Assembly (NCBI RefSeq): GCF_000711825.1
Contig: NZ_JONJ01000012.1
Coordinates: 1 to 64,000, forward strand
Direction of reading: 5' to 3'
Origin: [Clostridium] aminophilum DSM 10710
Lineage (GTDB): Bacteria; Bacillota; Clostridia; Lachnospirales; Lachnospiraceae
DNA: 64,000 nucleotides
The notes under the pieces were generated by a model. That model had not been told where the DNA came from. It ran no database searches and saw only the letters and a list, made by a program, of their open reading frames with translations. Both the position numbers and the translations under genes were made by a program. Below are positions 50,889 through 60,163 of this stretch, piece after piece; position 1 is the first letter of the stretch; each line of letters starts with the position of its first letter.

Positions 50889-51170
50889 ATGAATAAAGAG
50901 ATTTTTGATCAGTATCTGAAACTTATCAAAAGTGGTAATCCGGCACTTTTGCTGGACGTCCGTTCCTCAGAGGAATACGGAGAATACCATCTGAACGGAA
51001 GTGTCAATATTCCGCTGGATCAGCTGAAAATGAAGATGCCGCGGGATTATCCGGACATGCGTCTTCCGATCTTCGTGTATTGCCAGAGTGGATATCGGGC
51101 CAAAGAAGGGGCCGCGATTCTGAAAGAACAGGGATACTGGAATGTAAATTCGCTGGGCGGACTGGCGTAA
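50889..51170 (+). CDS. Rhodanese-domain protein
   Basis: The 93-residue single rhodanese domain starts at ATG 50889 after GGAAAGGATAATTGCC. The active-site cysteine is C65 in VYCQSGYRA, and LLDVRSSEEYGEYHLNGSVNIP is the conserved N-terminal part. It carries persulfide sulfur in the cytoplasm. It is monocistronic, between a T-rich promoter region and a palindromic terminator. Confidence 0.9.
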   Translation: MNKEIFDQYLKLIKSGNPALLLDVRSSEEYGEYHLNGSVNIPLDQLKMKMPRDYPDMRLPIFVYCQSGYRAKEGAAILKEQGYWNVNSLGGLA

Positions 51171-51197
51171 GTTTATACGGAACAAAGAAATCATCAG

Positions 51198-51241
51198 AAG
51201 GGGGCTGGCGCACTAACTCAAGTTAGTGCGTCGGCCCTTTT
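51198..51241. terminator. Palindromic terminator of the CACTAACT family, copy 3
   Basis: GGGGGCTGGCGCACTAACT pairs with AGTTAGTGCGTCGGCCCTTT and is followed by T residues. It lies 28 bases after the rhodanese stop. Confidence 0.8.
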
Positions 51242-51596
51242 CCTGTAAGCAAGAAGTCCGGCAGTGATTCGTTTTTTCATGGTCACCTCCTATGATGCAA
51301 TGGACAGATCGGAACTGCTGTTTATTTCTTTTTTCAGCAAAAATATTATAAAATTGTTTCGAAAAAAATACAATACGATGCATTATTTATTTTTCGCAAT
51401 AGGTTGTACGTACGGACAGGAGATTTCCGCGAAATTCCCTATACCTTAAAACCGCTCCGCGAGGATGCGCATGCTTGCTGAATTGTGAAAAAAAGTTCAC
51501 TCGAATATCATGAATAAGTCACATTTCTGTTGATAATGGTATATATAAAAGTCGAAAAAATAAAAGATTATTTTTCCGGCAAAGGAGGGCACGCAT
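51242..51596 (+). other. Gene-free leader region before the VTC gene
   Basis: No frame with a credible start is found. The stretch is A+T-rich near 51340-51390 and 51530-51580 and probably contains the promoter of the polyphosphate cluster, but I cannot point to a confident -35/-10 pair. Confidence 0.4.
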
Positions 51597-52274
51597 ATGG
51601 GGACAAAATACCGACATGAATGGAAACATGTGATCAATGCTGCTGACCGTATCGCGATACGGCAGAGACTCCGGGCGGTGGCCCGGCCCGATCCGCATAC
51701 GGTGGACGGAAAATATATGATTCGGAGCCTGTATTTTGACGATCTGAATGACACGGCGCTGCGGGAAAAAATCGATGGAGTGAATCTAAGAGAGAAATTC
51801 CGGATCCGTTATTATAACGGCGATACAAGCCGGATCCATCTTGAGAAGAAGTGCAAGACCAACGGCCTTTGCAGTAAATTCAGCGCCGCGCTCACCAGAG
51901 GCGAAGCGCAGTCGATCGCAGACGGACGGATCGAATGGATGCGGGACGACGGCCGGCCGCTGGTTAAGGAACTCTATGTTAAGATGAGAAATCGCGGTCT
52001 TAAGCCGAAGACCATCGTGGATTATACCAGAGAACCCTTCATCTTTGGGCCGGGCAATGTCCGGGTCACCATCGACTATGACATCCGCACAGGGATGAAC
52101 GGAACCGATTTTCTGAATCCGGACTGTATTACCGTCCCGGCCGGTGATGCGGCCATCATTCTCGAAGTCAAGTGGGACGAATATCTGCCGGACATCATCC
52201 GCGACGCGGTGGACCTGAAAGGACGCCGGGCGGAGGCATTTTCCAAATACGCCGCCTGCCGGATCTACGGTTAA
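51597..52274 (+). CDS. VTC-domain polyphosphate polymerase
   Basis: The 225-residue protein starts at ATG 51597, eight bases after AAAGGAGGG. The VTC triphosphate-tunnel pattern is clear: YRHEWKHVINAADRIAIRQRL, YMIRSLYFDD, LREKFRIRYYNGD, IHLEKKCKTNG, RVTIDYDIRTG and ILEVKWDEYLPDIIRD. The basic strands and glutamates line the tunnel that extends polyphosphate from ATP in the yeast homologue. It heads a cluster with a DUF4956 membrane protein and an exported DUF4353 protein, a combination frequent in Firmicutes. Confidence 0.9.
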   Translation: MGTKYRHEWKHVINAADRIAIRQRLRAVARPDPHTVDGKYMIRSLYFDDLNDTALREKIDGVNLREKFRIRYYNGDTSRIHLEKKCKTNGLCSKFSAALTRGEAQSIADGRIEWMRDDGRPLVKELYVKMRNRGLKPKTIVDYTREPFIFGPGNVRVTIDYDIRTGMNGTDFLNPDCITVPAGDAAIILEVKWDEYLPDIIRDAVDLKGRRAEAFSKYAACRIYG

Positions 52275-52319
52275 GCAATCCGGAGGCAAAGAACATTCTC
52301 GCACCGGTCAGCGGAATGC

Positions 52320-52425
52320 CGGAACTGTAAGTGAACCGGAACCGAAAGTGAGCCCGAAAATGAAAGAAAACCAGAACCGACAGGAAACCCGGAATCGTAT
52401 AGAACCTGCAGCGGTAAGGAACACA
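52320..52425 (+). repeat. Purine-rich degenerate repeat between VTC and DUF4956 genes
   Basis: Short units near GAACCGGAA/GAAAACCAGA recur six or seven times up to the ribosome binding site at 52428. The design resembles the other purine-rich leaders though the unit is different. Confidence 0.5.
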
Positions 52426-52439
52426 AAGGAGAGCATGAT

Positions 52440-53111
52440 ATGACATTTAACGACATTTTCAAATCCAGTTTTTTAAACAACGTAAACTCAGTCAGTATTC
52501 TGGATATGGCGCTCGCCATGATCCTGGCATTTGGCATCGGAATGTTTATCTTTTATGTGTATAAGAAAACCTATGCCGGCGTAATGTATTCATCGAGTTT
52601 TGGTGTGACACTTGTCGCGCTGACACTGATTACCACACTGGTCATCCTTGCCGTGACGTCCAACGTGGTTCTGTCTCTTGGTATGGTCGGTGCGCTGTCC
52701 ATCGTTCGTTTCAGAACCGCGATTAAGGAGCCGATGGATATCGCGTTCCTGTTCTGGTCCATTGCGGCCGGCATCGTTCTGGCAGCCGGCATGATTCCGC
52801 TGGCAGTGTTCGGAAGTGTCATGATCGGAATTGTACTGCTTCTGTTTGCAAACCGGAAATCCCACACCTCTCCGTACATCGTGGTGGTGACCTGCGACGG
52901 CCATGACAGTGAGAAAAATGTGACCGAGTATTTGAAACAGCACACCGCAAAAACTCAGGTGAAGAGCAAGACCGCCCGGAAGGGTGAAGTGGAACTGAAC
53001 ATGGAAATCCGCCTGAAGGACGACAACACCGATTTTATCAACGAGCTTACCGAACTGCAGGGCGTGGAGCATGCCGTTCTCGTCAGCTACAACGGCGATT
53101 ATATGGGCTGA
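52440..53111 (+). CDS. DUF4956 membrane protein of the polyphosphate cluster
   Basis: The 223-residue protein starts at ATG 52440 behind AAAGGAGAG. Four helices occupy residues 20-135, with the family core SLGMVGALSIVRFRTAIKEPMDIAFLFWSIAAGI. The cytoplasmic domain from 140 is ferredoxin-like (NVTEYLKQHTAKTQVKSKT). DUF4956 proteins almost always accompany VTC proteins and may anchor or transport polyphosphate. Confidence 0.9.
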   Translation: MTFNDIFKSSFLNNVNSVSILDMALAMILAFGIGMFIFYVYKKTYAGVMYSSSFGVTLVALTLITTLVILAVTSNVVLSLGMVGALSIVRFRTAIKEPMDIAFLFWSIAAGIVLAAGMIPLAVFGSVMIGIVLLLFANRKSHTSPYIVVVTCDGHDSEKNVTEYLKQHTAKTQVKSKTARKGEVELNMEIRLKDDNTDFINELTELQGVEHAVLVSYNGDYMG

Positions 53112-53186
53112 CGGAAACGCTTGGGATCGCATCGACGAACACATGGAGATAGAAAGATTCCGGGAAGCTCAGAAAGAAGGGAAGAT

Positions 53187-55277
53187 ATGTCCAAGAACAA
53201 ATTGATAGACCGGATCTGCATTGTTGCTACGATCCTTGCGATGGTCATCACGATTCTCTTTATCAACGGAGAATCGCTGGGACTGAAAAAAATGGTCGAT
53301 GCGGATTCCGATCTTGCCGAGACTTCCGGGGGATTCACGGAAAATGACCTGAACAGTGCCTGGGATACCGCATCCGCCGTGACCATCACGCTGGAAGGCA
53401 GCAGCGGAACCGTCTCAGGAGACGGCGCGTATTTTCTGAACGGTGATCTCGTGATTGCAACTCCCGGAAAGTATGTGATCAGCGGTACGTTGGATGACGG
53501 AAGTATTATCGTGGATTTTGATCAGAAAGCCAAAGTGTGGATTCTCCTCGACGGCGTGGATATTACCTGTTCCGATGACGCCTGCCTGCGGGTAAATGAG
53601 GCAGACAAGGTATTCCTGACGCTGGCGGAAGGATCGGAAAACCGGATGCACAGCGGAGCGGAGTACTCGGAAGAAGCTCTTTCCGACGGAACCGGCGGCG
53701 TGATTTATGCACATGATGATCTGACCATCAACGGAAGCGGAGCGCTGACCATTGAGGGAGATTACAAACATGGCATTGAAGCCAATGATGATCTGGTGAT
53801 TGCCGGCGGAACCATCGGTGTCACCTGCGTCCAGGATGGTTTTCATGTCAATGACAGCCTGAAGATCACAGGCGCATCCATCACGGTGAATGCGGGGGAT
53901 GACGCACTGCATTGTGATACGGAGATTACCATCAAGAGCGGCACCATTTTGCTGGAAAGCTGCTATGAGGGAATCGAGGCGCCGACGGTTACCATCGATG
54001 GCGGAGACATCACCATCTACCCGACCGATGACGGTATCAACGCCAATGGCGGCGAGAACAGTTTCGGAATGGGAGGCGGCCCGGGCGGTGGTCCGGTCGG
54101 AGGCATGGGCATGCCGCCGGAAATGCAGGACAGCGCGCAGAAATCGGCGGGAGAACAGGATACAGCAGGTACAAATGAGACTGTCGCAGATGCTGCGGCA
54201 ACGCCGGAGAGAACCGGCATGCGGACATCACAGCAGGTTCAGAAAGATGAGAATACAGAGTCCGCTTCAGATTCTGACAATGAAGATGACGATGTTCAGC
54301 CGACGATTACCATCAACGGCGGAACCGTTACGATCATCAACGAAACCGGAATGGATGCCGACGGCATTGACTCCAACGGCGATATTATCATTAATGGCGG
54401 AACGGTGTTCGTGAGCCTGTCGGGAAGCGGACCGAACAACGCACTTGATTACGGAAGTGAGAACGGCGGAACGTGTCAGATCAACGGAGGCACGGTGATC
54501 GCCTGCGGCGGCAGCACCATGCTGGAGGAAGTCTCCGCGGATTCCGGTCAGTGTTCGCTGGTCTATGTGCCGGAGGAGAGCGCAGCGGCGGGAAGCATCG
54601 TCAGCATTCTGAGCGCTTCCGGAGAAACGGTTCTCTCACGGGAGATTCCGCTGGAGGCAACGGCGCTGACACTCAGCAGCCCGGAGCTGGAGCAGGGACA
54701 GACTTACACTGTGGTCATCTCTTCCGTGGGAAAGGAGGACATAACAACCGAAGTCACCTTTGATGAAAAGGTTCAGTCCATCAATGTTTCCGGTAATGCG
54801 GGATTTGGCGGCAGAGCCCAGATGGGAGGCGTTCCGTTCGGAGAAGCGGACGGAGCGGCAGATTCAGAGAATTCGAGTGAGAGCGGATTCCCGCAGAGGG
54901 GAAGTTTCCGAGGAATGAGAAATTTCCAAACGGATGAAACAGGCGCAGCACCGGATTCGGAGAGCGCAGGCGAGAACGAAATTCAGAAGAGGGGCAGATT
55001 CCGGTTCGGAGAAACGGACGGGACATCGGATTCTCAGGACACGAGTGCAGGTGATCCGTCTCAGATGGGCAGTCTCCAGTCGGGAGACATGGGCCGAATG
55101 GGAGAAAAGACTCCGGGAGGAGCGGAAGGCGCGCAGAACACGGAAAGCGCGGACAGCGCGGACAGCACAGAAAGTGCTGCGAACACGATCATGGATTATG
55201 ACCCGCAGACCTGGGCTTGGATGGGCGCGTGCGCAGTGGCAATTATCGCCGGCATCATTTTTGTAAAGAAATATTGA
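53187..55277 (+). CDS. Membrane-anchored carbohydrate-binding-domain protein (DUF4353)
   Basis: The 696-residue protein starts at ATG 53187 after AAGGGAAGAT. An N-terminal signal anchor (about 8-26) precedes the DUF4353 region (about 50-300), a beta-helix of GDGAYFLNGDLVIATPGKYV, INGSGALTIEGDYKHGIEAND and DDGINANGG turns. A Gly/Met/Pro-rich insert, a second GGTVxI block (390-450), a beta domain and a low-complexity Gln/Ser/Asp tail with ESADSADSTESA follow, then one C-terminal helix WMGACAVAIIAGIIFVKKY. It completes the VTC/DUF4956 cluster and is probably exposed on the cell surface. Confidence 0.82.
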   Translation: MSKNKLIDRICIVATILAMVITILFINGESLGLKKMVDADSDLAETSGGFTENDLNSAWDTASAVTITLEGSSGTVSGDGAYFLNGDLVIATPGKYVISGTLDDGSIIVDFDQKAKVWILLDGVDITCSDDACLRVNEADKVFLTLAEGSENRMHSGAEYSEEALSDGTGGVIYAHDDLTINGSGALTIEGDYKHGIEANDDLVIAGGTIGVTCVQDGFHVNDSLKITGASITVNAGDDALHCDTEITIKSGTILLESCYEGIEAPTVTIDGGDITIYPTDDGINANGGENSFGMGGGPGGGPVGGMGMPPEMQDSAQKSAGEQDTAGTNETVADAAATPERTGMRTSQQVQKDENTESASDSDNEDDDVQPTITINGGTVTIINETGMDADGIDSNGDIIINGGTVFVSLSGSGPNNALDYGSENGGTCQINGGTVIACGGSTMLEEVSADSGQCSLVYVPEESAAAGSIVSILSASGETVLSREIPLEATALTLSSPELEQGQTYTVVISSVGKEDITTEVTFDEKVQSINVSGNAGFGGRAQMGGVPFGEADGAADSENSSESGFPQRGSFRGMRNFQTDETGAAPDSESAGENEIQKRGRFRFGETDGTSDSQDTSAGDPSQMGSLQSGDMGRMGEKTPGGAEGAQNTESADSADSTESAANTIMDYDPQTWAWMGACAVAIIAGIIFVKKY

Positions 55278-55287
55278 GAAATAGGGA

Positions 55288-55323
55288 GAAGCAGGGCGCC
55301 TGGGAATAGGCACCCTGCTTCTT
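55288..55323 (+). terminator. Rho-independent terminator of the VTC cluster
   Basis: GAAGCAGGG and CCCTGCTTC pair around CGCCTGGGAATAGGCA and continue TTAAC. It lies eleven bases after the stop codon. Confidence 0.7.
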
Positions 55324-55474
55324 AACATCGGGAAATCTCGCTTACAAAACGGGACTCTCGGCCTACTATTTGCTGGTGATTATAATTTTTTTGACAAAAA
55401 TCTTTAAATATCGCTGAAATGATTGACAATGTAAACCAAATAAAAGATAATGAAAATGAAAGGTGGTGATCAAT

Positions 55475-55750
55475 ATGGCAACTACTCCTACTCAGATTCG
55501 CATCGATGCAGATATAAAAAAACAGGCAACAGCTTTGTTCAGCAATCTCGGACTTGATATGTCCAGCGCTGTAAATATTTTCCTTCATCAGTGTGTTTTA
55601 AGAGGTGGCCTTCCTTTCAGTGTCGAGATGCCGCAGTACAATCAGGCAACACTCGACGCTATTTCGGAAGCAAGGCGAATATCTCGAGATCCAGATGTAA
55701 AGGGATACTCTTCAATGGAAGAACTCAAAGCTGCTTTGGAGGCTGACTGA
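55475..55750 (+). CDS. RelB/DinJ-family antitoxin
   Basis: The 91-residue protein starts at ATG 55475 behind AAAGGTGGTGA. The ribbon-helix-helix domain is visible: TQIRIDADIKKQATALFSNLGLDMSSAVNIFLHQCVLRGGLPF. The C-terminal part wraps the toxin. Its stop overlaps the toxin start (TGATG), the classic arrangement, and it would repress its own promoter with the toxin. Confidence 0.93.
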   Translation: MATTPTQIRIDADIKKQATALFSNLGLDMSSAVNIFLHQCVLRGGLPFSVEMPQYNQATLDAISEARRISRDPDVKGYSSMEELKAALEAD

Positions 55751-56028
55751 TGTACCGGGTGAAATTCACCACAACTTATAAGAAAAGTTATAAGCTGATG
55801 AAAAAACGTGGTCTTAATATGTCTCTCATAGATGAGACAGTAGATAATCTTCGTCAGGGAATACCATTGGAGGAGAAGTATCGAGACCATGCATTGACCG
55901 GAAATTTTGAAGGTTTCCGTGAGTGTCACATCAAACCGGACTGGCTGTTAATATATCTAATCGAGAATGATATTCTGACGCTGACTCTCGTTGATACGGG
56001 ATTTCATTCAGATATTTTTAATAAGTAA
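55750..56028 (+). CDS. YafQ-family mRNA interferase toxin
   Basis: The 92-residue protein overlaps the antitoxin stop. It follows the YafQ/RelE pattern: MYRVKFTTTYKKSYKLMKKRGL, the conserved DHALTGNFEGFRECHIKPDWLLIYLIEND with catalytic His residues, and a final RTGSH-like LVDTGFHSDIF. It cleaves mRNA on the ribosome when the DinJ-type antitoxin is degraded. Confidence 0.93.
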   Translation: MYRVKFTTTYKKSYKLMKKRGLNMSLIDETVDNLRQGIPLEEKYRDHALTGNFEGFRECHIKPDWLLIYLIENDILTLTLVDTGFHSDIFNK

Positions 56029-56037
56029 ATGAACATC

Positions 56038-56066
56038 AAGGTCGCCGTCGGGCGACCTCTTTTTTA
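56038..56066 (+). terminator. GGTCGCC-type terminator, copy 1
   Basis: AGGTCGCC and GGCGACCT pair around GTC and run into T residues. The same stem appears at 57686 and 60164. Confidence 0.85.
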
Positions 56067-56180
56067 AAACCAAAATACGAGTTATATTTAAGAAAACACT
56101 TTGATCAGCTTTTCCTTTGATTAACCGTGTTTTACCGGGCGGCATAATTTGTTTGACAGGTACAAAAAAGGAGACAGAAC

Positions 56181-57467
56181 TTGAAAAACATCGATAACAT
56201 GGGCAAAAAGATCACTGCCGGGGATGGCCTGCATGTATACGGCAGCTTCGGAAGAGGCGTGGATTATACGGTTCGACTGGTTCTGAAGATGAAGGATGAG
56301 GTGGATGGAGATATGCTCCGGGATGCGCTGAGAAAGACAGAGCAGCGCTATCCTTATTTTTCCGTTCATCTGTGCAAAAATGATACCGAATACTATTATG
56401 AGGCCAATCCGGCGCCCATCGCTCTTTTGCATACCGACCGTCAGATTACGCTGAACGCGCCGGAGTCCAACGGACATGTCTGGGCAGTATGCTATCAGGA
56501 CAACCGGCTCTTTTTAGACTTCTACCATGGCATTGCTGACGGAACCGGCATGTACAGGGTGCTCGCAACTCTCTTATATTACTATTGCAATGCTCGTTAC
56601 GGAGTGACGGACCATGAGGGCATTTTTACACTGGAGGATCCGATTCTTCCGGAGGAGACCATCGATCCGCTGGATCTCTTGCCGGTCATGGATCTTTCCA
56701 AAATGCCGGCACAGAAGAGGGACGCTGCGTTCCTGATCACGGACGATGGCGGAGCAAAGCCCTGTGCGCCGATCATCACGGATATCGAGATTCCGGAATC
56801 CGCTTTTGTACGGTTTTCTTCTGCCAGTGACGCAAGCCCCGGCACGATGGTGTCTCTTCTGTTCACAAGAGCCATCGATGCGCGGTATCCGAATCGGGAG
56901 AAAATGATCAAGGCCGGATATGTGGTCAATGGCCGTCCGATGCTCCATGCGCCGGCTTCCCATCACAACTGTATAACCACGATGCGCTATGATTACTCGG
57001 AACGGCTGAAAAATATGTCCTTTGACCGGCAATGCACCGCTTTGCGCGGGATGACATTCGTGCAAAGCGATGAGGATTATGTTCAGAAGTCGATGACCGT
57101 CATGTCATCGATGTACAAAGGTTTTTTGGCAATGCCAGGCCCGGTGGAAGAAAAGGAGAAGGCTTTTGGTCAGATGATGGCGGGCGGCAGACAGTTCATT
57201 ACGCATGTTGTGAGTTATGTAGGGCAGTGGAAACAAAAGGCGATCGGTTCTTACATTGACGAGTTTTGGACTCACGTGCCGGCAGCAATTGAGTTCGCTT
57301 CCGAGATTTCCGCCATCAACGGGAAGATAGGCTTGTCCATTCATCAAAAATTTGAGGATGATGAATTGATGGAGCTGTTTTTCCGTCAGTTGGAGGAAAA
57401 TGGAATACCTTATACTCTGAAGGCGAAAATATCGCCGGATGTACCGCATTTTCAGAAACCGGAATAG
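56181..57467 (+). CDS. Condensation-domain-like acyltransferase
   Basis: The 428-residue protein begins at TTG 56181, seven bases after AAAGGAGA; no upstream ATG is in frame. FYHGIADGTGMYRVL supplies an HxxxDG motif like the HHxxxDG of condensation and alcohol-acetyltransferase enzymes, with the first histidine replaced by Tyr. The second half has VSLLFTRAID and a late YIDEFWTHVP that fits the partner lobe. Such stand-alone enzymes in gut Firmicutes are often labelled alcohol acetyltransferase. Substrate unknown. A small gap of 110 bases follows the toxin-antitoxin terminator. Confidence 0.75.
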   Translation: MKNIDNMGKKITAGDGLHVYGSFGRGVDYTVRLVLKMKDEVDGDMLRDALRKTEQRYPYFSVHLCKNDTEYYYEANPAPIALLHTDRQITLNAPESNGHVWAVCYQDNRLFLDFYHGIADGTGMYRVLATLLYYYCNARYGVTDHEGIFTLEDPILPEETIDPLDLLPVMDLSKMPAQKRDAAFLITDDGGAKPCAPIITDIEIPESAFVRFSSASDASPGTMVSLLFTRAIDARYPNREKMIKAGYVVNGRPMLHAPASHHNCITTMRYDYSERLKNMSFDRQCTALRGMTFVQSDEDYVQKSMTVMSSMYKGFLAMPGPVEEKEKAFGQMMAGGRQFITHVVSYVGQWKQKAIGSYIDEFWTHVPAAIEFASEISAINGKIGLSIHQKFEDDELMELFFRQLEENGIPYTLKAKISPDVPHFQKPE

Positions 57468-57685
57468 GAAAATAAAGCTTTCGACATGGAGTGTATAACA
57501 GAAATATGAGCTTAAAATGGGATTCGCACGAATTATCAGGAGAGAGCATCGTTTGATCCTGTTGAAGAAAATGAAGACGACTGGATGGTAGCGCGTGGGG
57601 GAAGAATGGAGATTTCATTGAAAGGTCGTGATTTATTTGGCAACATCTTCAAAGCAGACCTAAAAATGAATAATCAACTAACACA
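57468..57685 (+). other. Gene-free region
   Basis: Codons after the acyltransferase stop include a short frame from 57585, but the frame has no site and runs through a terminator, so it is not called. Nothing else is seen. Confidence 0.4.
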
Positions 57686-57753
57686 AAGAGGTCGCCCGCC
57701 GGGCGACCTCTTTTCATATCCGGTTTCGTATAATGAGGGCAACTTCAGAAGTG
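57686..57753 (+). terminator. GGTCGCC-type terminator joined to a promoter-like block, copy 2
   Basis: AGAGGTCGCCCG and CGGGCGACCTCTTTT form the terminator at 57686-57714. About 15 bases later TTCGTATAATGAGGGCAAC at 57727 is shared with 60196 (TTCGTATAATAAGGATGAC), including a TATAAT box, so terminator plus promoter form one repeated cassette ahead of the vWA gene. Confidence 0.7.
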
Positions 57754-57840
57754 ATTACCTGAGTGGTGGAAGGGAAACGAAAGTCTGCTTGCGGACTTTG
57801 ATCTTATGTCAGTATGAGACATCAGAAAGGAGATTCATTT

Positions 57841-58518
57841 ATGCGGAAAGGATTAACGGAAGTAGTATTCATCCTGGATCGAAGCGGATCCATGCGTGGA
57901 TTGGAACAGGACACCATTGGAGGATTCAATTCTCTGATCGAGCGGCAGCAGAAAGAAGAGGGAGAAGCTTACATTTCCGCCGTCCTGTTTGATGACCGGA
58001 CCGAGGTCCTGTATGACAGGGTATCGGTAAACCGTGTCGAGCCGATGAACGACCGGCAGTATTTCGCCAGAGGCTGTACTGCGCTTCTGGATGCGATCGG
58101 CGGCGCCATCCATCACATCGCCACCGTTCACCGGTATGCGAGGGAGGAGGACCGCCCGGAGAAGACCATCTTCATCATCACGACGGACGGAATGGAGAAT
58201 TCCAGCAGGCATTACTCCTATGAAGATGTAAAGCGGATGGTCGAACTGGAAAAAGAAGAGTACGGTTGGGAGTTTCTCTTCCTGGGCGCGAACATCGACG
58301 CGATCGAGGTGGCCGGGCGCTTCGGGATCCGGAAAGATCGCGCACTCAATTATCACTGCGACCGTGAGGGGACAAGGCTGAATTATCAGGTATTAGACGA
58401 GACCGTGTCCGCTGTCCGGAGATCCCGGGACCGTGAGGAAATGGAGCGGGGCATGGAGATGTGCTGCGAGAGAATTCGGGAGGATTACAGGAGACGGAGG
58501 TCGGAGAGTCCACGGTGA
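57841..58518 (+). CDS. von Willebrand factor A-domain protein
   Basis: The 225-residue protein starts at ATG 57841 behind AAAGGAGA. The MIDAS motif D13-R-S15-G-S17 is intact, followed by the MIDAS threonine in GCTALLDAIG and the aspartate in ITTDGMEN. The C-terminal 50 residues are a charged helix ending RRRRSESPR. Stand-alone cytoplasmic vWA proteins act in complex assembly or stress responses, but no partner ATPase of the MoxR type lies nearby. Confidence 0.88.
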   Translation: MRKGLTEVVFILDRSGSMRGLEQDTIGGFNSLIERQQKEEGEAYISAVLFDDRTEVLYDRVSVNRVEPMNDRQYFARGCTALLDAIGGAIHHIATVHRYAREEDRPEKTIFIITTDGMENSSRHYSYEDVKRMVELEKEEYGWEFLFLGANIDAIEVAGRFGIRKDRALNYHCDREGTRLNYQVLDETVSAVRRSRDREEMERGMEMCCERIREDYRRRRSESPR

Positions 58519-58568
58519 GGCTTTCCGGAATCATCTTTAAGAAGTGATAATAAAATGTTGAAAAAACA

Positions 58569-58650
58569 TATTTGGCGATTTATAATAAAAATATAATATA
58601 TAAATCGCCAAAACAATGAATTATAGTATGCTTTTGGCGATTTATATGCG
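58569..58650 (+). promoter_or_regulatory. Triple TTTGGCGATTTATA element upstream of the ATPase gene
   Basis: TTTGGCGATTTATA at 58570, its inverted copy TATAAATCGCCAAAA near 58600 and a third direct copy TTTTGGCGATTTATA near 58632 lie within 80 bases, around AT-rich TATAAT-like stretches. The last copy ends 13 bases before the ribosome binding site. They look like multiple operators or a self-regulatory site. Confidence 0.6.
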
Positions 58651-58663
58651 GAAGGAGCGGCAT

Positions 58664-60088
58664 ATGAAGATAATTGGAAGAAAATACGAAAAAAACAGTC
58701 TTTTTCAATGCCTTCGATCGAACAGACCCGAATTTGTTGTGGTTTACGGAAGGAGAAGAATCGGAAAGACTTATCTTGTAAGAGAATTCTTTAATCGTCA
58801 GTTTTCATTTTATGCCACAGGTCTTTCCGAGACTAAAACAAAAAACCAGCTTAGGGCATTTAATGAAAGTCTGTGTTCATATGGATATAATGAAAACATG
58901 CCGCCAAAAGATTGGTTTGAAGCCTTTGGCCGTCTTCGTAAACTTCTTGAAAGTGAGAAAGTTTATAGAGAACCAATAAATAATAAAAGAGTTGTTTTTT
59001 TGGATGAACTCCCATGGATGGATACAGCAAGATCAGATTTTAAGAGCGCTCTGGATTATTTTTGGAACAGTTGGGCATCCTCGCAGGAGGATCTTGTGTT
59101 GATCGTTTGTGGTTCTGCCACATCCTGGATTATTACCAACCTTCTTTCAAGCAAAAAAGGTTTTCATAACAGAATAACAAAACAAATTCATCTTAATCCG
59201 TTTTCGCTTTCGGAATGTGAAAAACTGTTCGAACTTAACGATATAGTGATGACAAGAAGTCAGATGATAGAATGTTATATGGTATTTGGTGGCGTTCCGC
59301 TATACCTTAATCTGTTGGATTCTCGGTTAAGCCTTGCCCAAAATATTAACGAATTATGCTTTAAAGAATACGGTGAGTTACATGACGAATACACGAATCT
59401 TTTCTATTCATTGTTTGATAAGCCGGAAAAGCATATGTCGATACTTGAAGCATTGGCAAAAAAGAAAAGCGGTATGACAAGAACAGAACTTTCAAAAGAA
59501 TCAAAAATCGGAGGAGGGTCAGTTTTAACCAAAGATCTCAAAGAGTTGGAAGAATGTGGATTTATCCGTAGGTATTCCGATATAAAAAAGGGAAGTAAGG
59601 AAGCGTTTTACCAACTTATAGACCCCTTTACACTCTTTGCGATAAAGTTTCTGGAAAATAAAACATTTGATTCCTGGAATACTTATATTAATTCTCCAGG
59701 ATATAATTCATGGAGAGGTACCTCTTTTGAAATAGTATGCTTTAATCATATCGATAAGATCAAACAGGTTTTGGGGATCAGTGGAATTGAAACTTCTGAA
59801 TTCACATGGAGAAATACAGACTCGGATAAAGGGGCTCAGATTGACCTTATTATTTCAAGAAAAGACGGTGTCATCAATCTATGTGAGATGAAATTTACAA
59901 ATGCGGAATACTCATTAGATGAAGACGAATACAAAAAAATTCAGAACAGGATCGACAGTTTTCAAAATGAATCGGACGCTAAGGGAGCCATTCATGTCAC
60001 TTTAATATGCGGAAATGGTTTTAAATATAATAAGTATTCCAACATAGCTCAAAACATTATTACCGGTGAAGATTTGTTTGAAACATAA
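58664..60088 (+). CDS. AAA-type ATPase with DUF234/PD-(D/E)XK-like C-terminus
   Basis: The 474-residue protein starts at ATG 58664 behind AAGGAGCGG. The archaeal-type ATPase region begins YGRRRIGKTYLVREF (Walker A), with VVFLDELPWMD as Walker B and CGSATSWIITNLLS as sensor region. A winged helix (SGMTRTELSKESKIGGGSVLTKDLKELEECG) follows and the DUF234 domain at about 350-474 has GAQIDLIISRKDGVINLCEMKF, a D-x-E-x-K nuclease-like signature. Known members are uncharacterised, possibly mobile. The repeated upstream element is peculiar to this gene here. Confidence 0.88.
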   Translation: MKIIGRKYEKNSLFQCLRSNRPEFVVVYGRRRIGKTYLVREFFNRQFSFYATGLSETKTKNQLRAFNESLCSYGYNENMPPKDWFEAFGRLRKLLESEKVYREPINNKRVVFLDELPWMDTARSDFKSALDYFWNSWASSQEDLVLIVCGSATSWIITNLLSSKKGFHNRITKQIHLNPFSLSECEKLFELNDIVMTRSQMIECYMVFGGVPLYLNLLDSRLSLAQNINELCFKEYGELHDEYTNLFYSLFDKPEKHMSILEALAKKKSGMTRTELSKESKIGGGSVLTKDLKELEECGFIRRYSDIKKGSKEAFYQLIDPFTLFAIKFLENKTFDSWNTYINSPGYNSWRGTSFEIVCFNHIDKIKQVLGISGIETSEFTWRNTDSDKGAQIDLIISRKDGVINLCEMKFTNAEYSLDEDEYKKIQNRIDSFQNESDAKGAIHVTLICGNGFKYNKYSNIAQNIITGEDLFET

Positions 60089-60163
60089 GACTAAAAAAAT
60101 GATTAGAACTTCTTAGATGATCGAGACGTTTTGAAGGCAGATGAATAATACAACATGATCGGG

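Noticed and set aside
51264-51449. 61-codon frame before the VTC gene
   Set aside because: No credible start context and no recognisable domain.
57585-57992. 135-codon frame before the vWA gene
   Set aside because: It reads through a strong terminator and into the vWA gene in another frame.
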